Origin: Coriobacteriia bacterium
Lineage (GTDB): Bacteria > Actinomycetota > Coriobacteriia > Anaerosomatales > SLCP01
Reading direction: 5' to 3'
Assembly (NCBI GenBank): GCA_007121015.1
Contig: SKMN01000059.1
Coordinates: 1-59,251 of the forward strand
DNA: 59,251 nucleotides
Both the position numbers and the translations under genes were made by a program. Shown piece after piece: positions 1 through 5,806 of this stretch. The first letter of the stretch is position 1, and each line of letters opens with the position of its first letter. A model generated the notes under the pieces. That model saw only the letters and a list, made by a program, of their open reading frames with translations, was not told the origin of the DNA and made no database searches.

Positions 1-84
1 AGAAGGTGGACTCGGGAGAGGATAGAACAGGGCGCGGAGCGCGCCGGGGTCACACGAGGCGGGGCGGAGGGCCCTGCCAGACCA

Positions 85-104
85 AGTGCAAGACCACTTG
101 CACT
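85..104. terminator. Perfect 8-bp inverted repeat, terminator or operator
   Basis: AGTGCAAG, a four-base loop ACCA, then CTTGCACT form a perfect hairpin. It is followed by a weak T-containing stretch (aactttgt). It could terminate a gene entering from the left edge, or be an operator for the promoter about 65 bases downstream. The sequence does not decide between the two. Confidence 0.4.
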
Positions 105-167
105 AACTTTGTCAATTCGCGCGAGGAATGCCGACACCCATTCGGATTCGCGTAGCGGCGTGTATCC

Positions 168-176
168 TGCTATACT
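168..176 (+). promoter_or_regulatory. Putative extended -10 promoter for the RlpA-like gene
   Basis: TGC-TATACT is a TGn extended -10 element with a near-consensus hexamer. No good -35 box lies at the normal distance, as is common for extended -10 promoters. Transcription from here would give a leader of roughly 330 bases before the GTG start at 516. Confidence 0.4.
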
Positions 177-515
177 CAGCGTTTGTTGTTGTACGAAGGT
201 GCTTGCCGGAGTGTTGTGGCGACGAGACGATCGGAGTCGCCACGCGGACCGACGCTTCGGGGCGCATACCGGATGACCCGATCGACCGGGACGGCCCTGG
301 CCATAAGGCGAGGACGACCGAGACACGTCTGACGGATAGGTCCACCGCCAACAGCATACTCGTGCATGTGGCATGAGGCGACGGCCGTACGGCCCCCATG
401 CCGGTGCGAGGCAGCTACTCCCTCACTCTTTCCGTATGTCGCATTCGGGGATGTCCCTGTGTCTGTGATGCCTCCGCGCCCGTCGCCGGTACTGTACCCG
501 GATTCGGAGGTATGA

Positions 516-1160
516 GTGAGCTCACAAGTGAAGATCGTCATCCCGTCGCTCGCGGTGCTGGCGGCGGTAGCGCTCCTAGCGCTCACGGCCGCAGCGTTGC
601 TGGCCGCTAGTGCGCTGCCTGCAGCACACGCCGACGACATGCCCGTCCACGTTCCGTCCGATATGCTCGGTGTGGGAGCCTCGGTGTTCTCCCTCGACGG
701 TGTGCGTGTCGCGTCGGCAAAGGTCCCTGTATGCGATGAGGCCGTCTTGCCGACATCCCTGACGAGCGGACCGGCACAGCGATCGAACGCCCCGCTCCCC
801 AAGCCCAAGCCCGCCCCGAAGCCGACGCCTGCGCCCCGAGCGGAGACACCCGCCCCGAGCCGAGCTGCGGACACGACCGGCTGGCAGTCTGCACGCGCCT
901 CGTGGTACGGCCCCGGTTTCTACGGCCGGACGACGGCGAGCGGTGCCGTCCTTACCGAGAACATGATGAACGTGGCGCACAGGACGCTGCCGTTCGGCAC
1001 GAAGGTGCAGTTCGAGTACAACGGGCGCACCGTGACAGCAGTGGTGAACGACCGCGGTCCGCACATCGCCGGTCGCGTCTGGGACCTCGGCCCCGGCACG
1101 GCCAAGGCACTCGGCTTCGGTGGTGTAGCCACGGTCAACTACCGCATCCTCGGCCGGTAA
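516..1160 (+). CDS. RlpA-like double-psi beta-barrel secreted protein
   Basis: This 214-residue exported or membrane-anchored protein has a hydrophobic N-terminal segment (about 6-38), a proline/lysine-rich linker (about 90-115) and a C-terminal RlpA-like double-psi beta-barrel (about 126-214). The domain starts at ASWYG (128-132) and contains TASG, LPFGT and VNDRGP motifs. RlpA is a septal lytic transglycosylase in Gram-negatives, and related domains in Gram-positives act on or bind peptidoglycan. Enzyme activity here is inference. The GTG start is chosen because GGAGG lies five bases upstream. A terminator-like hairpin follows, so the gene appears to be transcribed alone from a long structured leader, suggesting control at the RNA level. 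Confidence 0.85.
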   Translation: MSSQVKIVIPSLAVLAAVALLALTAAALLAASALPAAHADDMPVHVPSDMLGVGASVFSLDGVRVASAKVPVCDEAVLPTSLTSGPAQRSNAPLPKPKPAPKPTPAPRAETPAPSRAADTTGWQSARASWYGPGFYGRTTASGAVLTENMMNVAHRTLPFGTKVQFEYNGRTVTAVVNDRGPHIAGRVWDLGPGTAKALGFGGVATVNYRILGR

Positions 1161-1178
1161 GTATCCAGAGAATCGAGC

Positions 1179-1206
1179 GCGCCGGTCCCGCTCTCGGGGC
1201 CGGCGC
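1179..1206 (+). terminator. Terminator-like hairpin after the RlpA-like gene
   Basis: A stem of 12 base pairs with one G-U wobble and a CTCT loop starts 18 bases after the stop codon. The following bases are only mildly T-rich. Confidence 0.6.
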
Positions 1207-1284
1207 TTGCGTTTGGGGTACCTTAATACGTGGCATGGCGTGGAACGAAGTATGCGACACCGGATGACTCACGGAGGTGTTTCG

Positions 1285-1626
1285 ATGGCCGAGGAGGGCG
1301 GATCCGGCAGGGTCCCCGAGGAGCGGACCGTGATCGACGCGGTGGCGGACCTCCTGCAGACGCTCGTGGACTGGTTGCGCCAGGAGGCTGAGGCTCTCGT
1401 TCGCGAGAAGGTCGTCCTGCCGCTTCAGAAGCTCGGGCTGACCATCGCGTCGGCATCGGCGGCGGCGTCGCTGCTCGTGTTCGGGATGTGCTTCATAGCG
1501 GTCGGCCTGTTGCTTCTGCTGGCACAATGGCTGACGTGGCCTGGTGCGCTGCTCGCCATAGGTGGCGTGCTCGTGCTGGGTTCGATCGCGTTCACTGTCG
1601 TCAAGATGAAGAACATCCAGCGATGA
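1285..1626 (+). CDS. Small membrane protein, holin-superfamily (DUF1469) type
   Basis: The 113-residue product has an N-terminal amphipathic region followed by two predicted transmembrane helices (about 50-72 and 76-98). This layout matches the Phage_holin_3_6/DUF1469 group, which is common in chromosomes and usually not phage-derived. The ATG at 1285 is chosen over a start at 1207 because GGAGGTG lies just upstream. It is followed after 13 bases by another small membrane protein and then by a cyanophycin-synthetase-like domain protein, probably as one operon. DUF1469 proteins often pair with a small DUF3618-type protein, and the next gene may fill that role. Function is unknown. Confidence 0.7.
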   Translation: MAEEGGSGRVPEERTVIDAVADLLQTLVDWLRQEAEALVREKVVLPLQKLGLTIASASAAASLLVFGMCFIAVGLLLLLAQWLTWPGALLAIGGVLVLGSIAFTVVKMKNIQR

Positions 1627-1639
1627 GCGGAGGTCAGGG

Positions 1640-1843
1640 ATGCCCGCGCGCAAATTAAGCGTCGAGGACGTGAAGCACCGGGCCGAGGAGGTCCGCGATC
1701 TTGCACGAGCCGACGTGATGCGAGCCGCCCGATCCGATGCGGGCAGGATCGTGACGGTGGCGGTCGTCGGGGTGCTCGTCGTAGCCTCGGTCGCGTACTA
1801 CCTCGGCACGAGGAAGTGTGGCCGTGGTGATGCGGCCGAGTGA
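1640..1843 (+). CDS. Small single-pass membrane protein, DUF3618-like
   Basis: The 67-residue product has a charged amphipathic N-terminal helix (about 5-35) and one transmembrane segment (about 38-56), ending in a short polar tail. Position right after a DUF1469-type gene and its layout resemble DUF3618 proteins, but the family match is tentative. A GAGG sequence precedes the ATG. Its end overlaps the start of the next gene, consistent with translational coupling. Confidence 0.6.
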   Translation: MPARKLSVEDVKHRAEEVRDLARADVMRAARSDAGRIVTVAVVGVLVVASVAYYLGTRKCGRGDAAE

Positions 1844-2336
1844 GTCGACGGCCGGGATACGCATCGAGCGCGTGGTCGTCGGTCCGGAGCGGGTCGAAGC
1901 ATCGGTGCGAATGGGGCCGCAGGTACCGTTGCGTACGTCTGCCGTGCCCGGACTGGTGGACATCGTCGTAGAGGCGCTGCCGGGTATCGTGCGCCACCGG
2001 TGCGAATGCGGCTCGGCTCGGGGGGTCGTCGCGGAGCTTGCGGACACCGAGATACCACACCTTCTCGAGCACGTCGCGCTCGAGATTATGGCGCTGTCGG
2101 GATCGCCACGCTCTCTAGCCGGGTCCACGTCGTGGGATTTCTCGGCTGACGGCAGAGGGGTGTTCAGGGTCGCTCTCGAGTACGATGACGACCTCGTCGC
2201 ACTCGCGGCCCTTACGGAGGCTGCAAGAATCGTCCAGAAGCTAGCGGACGGGGATACGAGGATGCGGCACGTCGACGCCGTCATCGAGAAGGTCCGCATG
2301 ATCCGTAGCGGAGGAGATCCTGGTGAGGTCTCGTAG
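1818..2336 (+). CDS. Stand-alone cyanophycin synthetase N-terminal-like domain protein
   Basis: The 172-residue product contains HLLEHVALEIMAL, which matches the conserved HL(I/L)EHVALEL stretch in the N-terminal domain of cyanophycin synthetase CphA1. The ATP-grasp and Mur-ligase domains that make the polymer are absent, and no such gene is nearby. Cyanophycin synthesis by this protein alone is therefore unlikely, and the role of the isolated domain is unknown. It overlaps the preceding membrane-protein gene by 26 bases. The start is uncertain: GTG 1818, GTG 1824 and ATG 1830 are all in frame, and AGGAAG at 1811-1816 fits GTG 1824 best. Confidence 0.65.
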   Translation: MAVVMRPSESTAGIRIERVVVGPERVEASVRMGPQVPLRTSAVPGLVDIVVEALPGIVRHRCECGSARGVVAELADTEIPHLLEHVALEIMALSGSPRSLAGSTSWDFSADGRGVFRVALEYDDDLVALAALTEAARIVQKLADGDTRMRHVDAVIEKVRMIRSGGDPGEVS

Positions 2337-2792
2337 CGACACGATCGTTCTCAGGGCCGGCGGCGCAGTGCCTTAGGATGCGGGGACATCGACCGTTCTG
2401 CGGCCCGACGACCCGACGAGCCCCCGTGCGACACGCAGCGCGCGTGAGAGCACGCGCGAGAGCAAGACGAGGATCGCCCCGTACTTGAGTGCGTCGGCAC
2501 TGCCGTCACCCGAGGGCAAGGCAAGGGCTCGGCCCATGTGTGCGAGGTCGATGTCGGCGACGAGTTCACGACCGGATGCGGTCCTCACCACGACCCCCTC
2601 GGCCCCGACCGAGATAATCGACCGCCGAGCGAGGAAACTTGAGTACCAAGTGTGATGAAAGGTCTGAGTTTAGAGTATCGCGGCTGAGCCACGACAACCG
2701 TGCGTCAGCTACCCCACGACCGGCCACGGGGGACATCACTCGGAGTCACGAGCGTGTATGCTATGCGGTACGGTTCGAAAGGAGACGTCACG
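2337..2792. other. Gap of about 450 bases with a doubtful small gene
   Basis: No gene is certain here. A possible minus-strand frame (2373-2591) is listed separately. The stretch 2630-2690 is visibly poorer in G+C than its surroundings and has a 5-bp inverted repeat, ACTTG-AGTAC-CAAGT (2637-2651). TATGCT at 2757-2762 could be a -10 element for the gene starting at 2793. Confidence 0.5.
2373..2591 (-). CDS. Possible small protein, unknown
   Basis: A 72-residue frame begins at a GTG preceded by GAGGGG at good spacing and would converge with the cyanophycin-synthetase-like gene. Its C-terminal half is hydrophobic with scattered arginines (about 30-55), as in an amphipathic or membrane helix. 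Third codon positions are G+C-rich, as in real genes here, and no other frame explains the stretch. No family was recognised; it may be spurious. Confidence 0.3.
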   Translation of the reverse strand: MVRTASGRELVADIDLAHMGRALALPSGDGSADALKYGAILVLLSRVLSRALRVARGLVGSSGRRTVDVPAS

Positions 2793-3926
2793 ATGACCGA
2801 CCAGGAGAAGCCGGACGGCGCGGGAGCGCCTTCTCGGCCCGAGACAGCCGGTTCGGACGCGGGGGGTGCGACCGCGCCGCCTGTGGCCGCGCAGCCACCG
2901 GAAGAGCCGACACCTCCCCGCACCGGGCCGAGGATCGCCCTCATCGCGATCACGGTCATTGCGGTCGCGATGCTCGGTCTGGCGTTGTGGTTCCAACACG
3001 AGACGCGCAAAGAGCAGCAGGCCGCGGTCGCACAACTCGACGAGGCGACTGCACTCGTCGAGCGTGCGGACGAGGTCGTACTCGAGGTCGATGAGGTCGT
3101 GCGTGCAGAGATCGACACGGAGCTGGGTGCGCGCGCAGAGCAGTTGGAGCCACGGCTCCCCTCGGCTGGAGAAGACCTCGCTACGGCGATCCGTCTCATA
3201 GAGCGTTCACGCCCGAACCTTCCCGAGGGGGAGCTCGATTACGCCGACGCCCTACGGGAGGCGGCTGACGCCCGACTCGAGATGCTCGAGAAGGCAGAGA
3301 CCATACTCGAGTTCAACATCAAGGCTGCCGCTGCCCTCGAGCCCGCGCTCGAAGCGTGGGGCCTCGTTGTAGAAGCCGGGTCCCTGACGGTCGAGGCGGT
3401 CGAGGAGTACAACAAGCTGACTCGTGAGGGTGTGACGCGCTCGAGCGAGCTCACGGGCGAGGCAGAGGAAAAGGTCGGCCGGGCGCAGGAGCTGTTCAGC
3501 GAGGCGGCGACCGGGTTCCCCGAGACGGACTTCGACGCGTATCTCGAGTACTGCGATGAGAAACTCGCTGCGATCGAGATCTCCAAGCAGGCCGATGTGG
3601 CGTTCCTCGCGGACAGGCCGCAGGAGGCCAACACGCTGTCTGCGCGATACAACGATGCCGAGCGCGAGCTTGCGGAGAAGGCGGCGGAGCTGCCCGCATC
3701 ACCCGCGGAGCCCATCGCCGATGCCTACGAGCGGCATGCCGGCGAGGCGACGGAGGAGTACTTCGAGGCGCGCGCACGAGCAAGCGAGGCTGACGGGCGC
3801 CTACGGATGCTCGCTGGCGTCGAAGCGGTGACCGATGAGGACGACGACGAAGTCCCTGAAGGCGAAGACGGAGACGGCCCCGCTGACGGGCCACCTGAAG
3901 AAGCGGACACTGACAGCGGCGAGTGA
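2793..3926 (+). CDS. Unknown membrane-anchored coiled-coil protein
   Basis: The 377-residue product has a proline-rich cytoplasmic N-terminus, one transmembrane helix (about 48-67) and a long, strongly helical, glutamate- and alanine-rich region (about 70-340) that should form coiled coils outside the membrane. It ends in an acidic tail rich in Asp, Glu and Gly (about 345-377). No enzyme motif is visible. The ATG at 2793 is chosen because AAAGGAG lies 7 bases upstream; frames extending further upstream lack a site. It converges on the Crp/Fnr gene and shares a terminator hairpin with it. The function is not recognised; the layout suggests a structural or envelope-spanning role. Confidence 0.7.
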   Translation: MTDQEKPDGAGAPSRPETAGSDAGGATAPPVAAQPPEEPTPPRTGPRIALIAITVIAVAMLGLALWFQHETRKEQQAAVAQLDEATALVERADEVVLEVDEVVRAEIDTELGARAEQLEPRLPSAGEDLATAIRLIERSRPNLPEGELDYADALREAADARLEMLEKAETILEFNIKAAAALEPALEAWGLVVEAGSLTVEAVEEYNKLTREGVTRSSELTGEAEEKVGRAQELFSEAATGFPETDFDAYLEYCDEKLAAIEISKQADVAFLADRPQEANTLSARYNDAERELAEKAAELPASPAEPIADAYERHAGEATEEYFEARARASEADGRLRMLAGVEAVTDEDDDEVPEGEDGDGPADGPPEEADTDSGE

Positions 3927-3944
3927 CGCGAGATCGCGCGTCAC
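3923..3944. terminator. Bidirectional terminator hairpin between convergent genes
   Basis: GTGACGCG, a six-base loop, then CGCGTCAC form a perfect 8-bp stem. It overlaps the stop codons of the coiled-coil gene (plus) and the Crp/Fnr gene (minus), so it can serve both directions. Confidence 0.55.
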
Positions 3945-4663
3945 GGCGACTCGCTGTAGCCGCTCCCTAGCTCCGCGAGGCTCCGTACGTCGAGTACGGT
4001 GACGGTCTTCCCGTGCACCTCGAGCACGCCATCGTCGCGCAGACGCGCGAAGGCGCGCGAGAGGGTCTCGGGTACCGTGCCGAGCGCTGCGGCGAGTTCG
4101 CTCTTGGGCATGCCGAGGTCGAGCTCGAGCCCGCGGGACGATGGCTTCCCGACCGCGAGCGCTCGCTGGAACAGATAGCGCGCCAGTCGTGACGGGACGT
4201 CGAGGGTGAAGGACTGTACGACGTTCGTGAAGTTCACGACGCGGTTGGCGAGGTCGGCGATGACGCCTTTGGCGACATCCGGCTCCGCCGCTATGAGGTC
4301 GAGGAGTGCTTCGCGCGGGAGCCACGCGATCGTCGCGGGGGTGGCCGTCTCGGCCGTCGCCGGATAGCGCCCTCCTGCCAGCGCGGCGACAGCGGCGACC
4401 GGCTCGGCCGTCCCGACCGTCTCGAAGACGAATCGCTTGCCGTCAGCGCCGAGATAGTAGACGCGCACCTTCCCTGTGATCACCACGCCGAACCCCGTCG
4501 CGGGCTCGCCCTCCGGCGCGAGGACGCTTCCGCGCGGCTCGTCGCGTACGGACGCGCGCCTGGCGAGCGCCGCCACGGCCTCGTCGTGAGCGGCCCGCCA
4601 CAGGCGGCATTCGCGCAGGGCGGTCCACAGGTCGGAACGGATGTCCGCGGGCCTGCCGGCCAT
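3941..4663 (-). CDS. Crp/Fnr-family transcriptional regulator (probable nitrosative-stress regulator)
   Basis: The 240-residue protein has an N-terminal cyclic-nucleotide-binding-type beta-barrel (about 30-130), a long dimerisation helix (about 130-160) and a C-terminal winged helix-turn-helix (about 185-230). The recognition helix reads PETLSRAF, with the Glu-x-x-Ser-Arg pattern that contacts TTGA half-sites in FNR. Only one cysteine (Cys19) is present, so an FNR-type iron-sulfur sensor is ruled out; HcpR/DNR-like regulators sense NO through haem, and that is a possibility here. It is divergent from ygbA-ferredoxin-hcp and a TTGAC-N4-GTCAA box lies between, so it very likely controls that operon. 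The start has a strong GAGGAGG site; longer upstream frames overlap ygbA and were rejected. Confidence 0.9.
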   Translation of the reverse strand: MAGRPADIRSDLWTALRECRLWRAAHDEAVAALARRASVRDEPRGSVLAPEGEPATGFGVVITGKVRVYYLGADGKRFVFETVGTAEPVAAVAALAGGRYPATAETATPATIAWLPREALLDLIAAEPDVAKGVIADLANRVVNFTNVVQSFTLDVPSRLARYLFQRALAVGKPSSRGLELDLGMPKSELAAALGTVPETLSRAFARLRDDGVLEVHGKTVTVLDVRSLAELGSGYSESP

Positions 4664-4775
4664 AGTCTGCCTCCTCACGGTGTGCGCGGCCCACGGGCTC
4701 GGAGACATCCGAGACGCTTCGGCCGAGCAACACGTGACGCATGTCTGACATGTTCGCTCAAGATTCTTCCCGGAA

Positions 4776-4789
4776 TTGACGCCCGTCAA
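4776..4789. promoter_or_regulatory. FNR/HcpR-type operator, TTGAC-N4-GTCAA
   Basis: A perfect 5-4-5 palindrome (TTGAC GCCC GTCAA) lies in the divergent promoter region between the Crp/Fnr gene and ygbA. FNR-family boxes have this geometry. If TACGAT (4812-4817) is the -10 element, the box centre falls close to -41.5, the class II activator position. A second imperfect palindrome, ATGTC-T-GACAT, sits at 4741-4751 nearer the regulator gene. Confidence 0.65.
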
Positions 4790-4810
4790 GGTCTGCCATG
4801 CCAGCTCGAC

Positions 4811-4848
4811 GTACGATTCCTCTCGATACTCCCGTACGAGAGTCGTAC
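4811..4848. promoter_or_regulatory. Hairpin or operator in the ygbA leader
   Basis: GTACGA-ttc-CTCTCG pairs with CGAGAG-TCGTAC to make two 6-bp helices separated by a three-base bulge, with an 11-base loop. It lies between the FNR-type box and the ribosome binding site of ygbA. It could be an RNA hairpin or a second protein site; it is not a terminator, since no T-run follows. Confidence 0.4.
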
Positions 4849-4864
4849 CGATGGAGGCCGACAC

Positions 4865-5281
4865 GTGAGCGAGCGTTTCGCAGAGAAGATGGCCCAGCAT
4901 GACGTTGCGAAGGACACACGACTGCTCGGTGACTTCGCGGTCATCTACTGTAACGACAACCACCCGGACGCCGAGCGCGCGCCACTCGATTCGTCTGGGG
5001 CTGCACTCGGCGTGTACGGCAAGCGCCGTCCGGCCGTGTGCGTCGAGTGCGCAGAGCTCCTTGCGTACGCCGAGAAGCGCCGCGCGTCCTGCCCCAAGGA
5101 CCCCAAGCCGTTCTGCAGCTATTGCGATACGCATTGTTACAGGGCCGACATGCGTGAGCGCATGCGCGACGTGATGCGCTATGCCGGACCGCGTTCGGTA
5201 CTGCGCGGTCACGCTATCGATTCCGTGAAGCACCTCATCGAGGGCCGGCGCCACGCACGTGCGGCGGCTCGCGACTCGTAG
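4865..5281 (+). CDS. ygbA: YgbA family protein (nitrous oxide-stimulated promoter family)
   Basis: The 138-residue product matches the YgbA/PF11756 pattern. It has an N-terminal region with YCNDNH, then CVEC, then a cluster CPKDPKPFCSYCDTHCY and an RMRDVMRYAGPR stretch near the C-terminus. In enterobacteria ygbA is induced by NO through NsrR and helps recovery from nitrosative stress; its biochemical role is unsettled, and the many conserved cysteines suggest metal binding. It is the first gene of the ferredoxin-hcp group, which supports the NO-stress reading. GTG 4865 follows GGAGG at suitable spacing. Confidence 0.88.
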   Translation: MSERFAEKMAQHDVAKDTRLLGDFAVIYCNDNHPDAERAPLDSSGAALGVYGKRRPAVCVECAELLAYAEKRRASCPKDPKPFCSYCDTHCYRADMRERMRDVMRYAGPRSVLRGHAIDSVKHLIEGRRHARAAARDS

Positions 5282-5359
5282 ACCGCCACACGGGTCACCT
5301 CGGCCCGGCCTTACATCACGACCCTGACACCAGACACCACGACCGAGAGGAACACGAAC

Positions 5360-5749
5360 ATGAGCGCCACGACCGTCACCCGCCAGATCGTACGCATCGA
5401 GGAGGACCTCTGTAACGGTTGCGGACAGTGCGTCTCGCCCTGTGCCGAGGGAGCCATCGAGATCGTCGACGGCAAGGCTAAGGTGATCCGCGAGGAACTC
5501 TGCGATGGAGCGGGCTTCTGCCTGGGTGTGTGCCCGACCGGCGCGCTCACGCTCGAGGTCCGCGAGACCGTCCCCTTCGATCACGAAGCAGCCGAGCCGA
5601 TCATGGCCGAGAAGAAGGCCAACTACCTCGCCCAGCGCTGCTTCCGCTGCGGCACGTCTGAAGACGACCGTCCCCTGTTGCCGGTCCGCACCGGCGGAGA
5701 CAGCACGTGGGTATGCACAAGGTGTATCCCTGCCCTGATCCACGGGTAG
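5360..5749 (+). CDS. Hcp-associated ferredoxin with extra zinc-knuckle-like tail
   Basis: The 129-residue protein has one complete [4Fe-4S] motif (Cys18, 21, 24, 28) and a second motif, CDGAGFCLGVCP (Cys48, 54, 58), in which the second cysteine is Ala51. Ferredoxins of this type often sit beside hcp and are presumed to supply its electrons. The C-terminal part adds two cysteine pairs, CFRC (94, 97) and CTRC (119, 122), about 21 residues apart, likely a zinc or iron site. It lies between ygbA and hcp in the same direction, 57 bases before hcp. An AGAGGAA site precedes the ATG. Confidence 0.88.
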   Translation: MSATTVTRQIVRIEEDLCNGCGQCVSPCAEGAIEIVDGKAKVIREELCDGAGFCLGVCPTGALTLEVRETVPFDHEAAEPIMAEKKANYLAQRCFRCGTSEDDRPLLPVRTGGDSTWVCTRCIPALIHG

Positions 5750-5806
5750 TGGCGAACGTCGCGCCGACCCTATCTGCCCGGCGCGCCTCTACGAAAGGAA
5801 GTGAAC

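Larger units (their letters stand above)
1..515. other. Non-coding stretch and long leader before the RlpA-like gene
   Basis: No convincing gene lies here. Short open frames on both strands lack ribosome binding sites and family features. It holds a perfect inverted repeat (85-104), a putative extended -10 promoter (168-176), and then about 330 bases of leader with strong hairpins. One has 8-bp arms at 216-223 and 236-243. Another is a nested structure at 370-402 that encloses the 12-base palindrome GGCCGTACGGCC (383-394). I compared the leader by eye with the c-di-AMP riboswitch and other common classes and found no diagnostic core. Confidence 0.5.

Noticed and set aside
128-376. 82-codon plus-strand frame near the left edge
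   Set aside because: No ribosome binding site, no recognisable domain, and it overlaps the presumed promoter and leader hairpins.
183-515. c-di-AMP (ydaO-type) riboswitch before the RlpA-like gene
   Set aside because: Expected from biology, but the conserved core segments, including the GAAUCC and CAGCUAACCUCG-like pieces, are not present; only GCAGCTA was found in isolation.
1285-1626. Prophage holin
   Set aside because: The family is common in chromosomes, and no other phage gene, attachment site or integrase is nearby.
2638-2651. HspR HAIR operator (CTTGAGT half-site)
   Set aside because: Only one half-site is present; the matching ACTCAAG at the correct spacing is missing.
4664-5743. 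N-terminal extension of the Crp/Fnr gene to 5743
   Set aside because: It would overlap ygbA and the ferredoxin gene; the start at 4663 has a strong Shine-Dalgarno and gives the normal family length.
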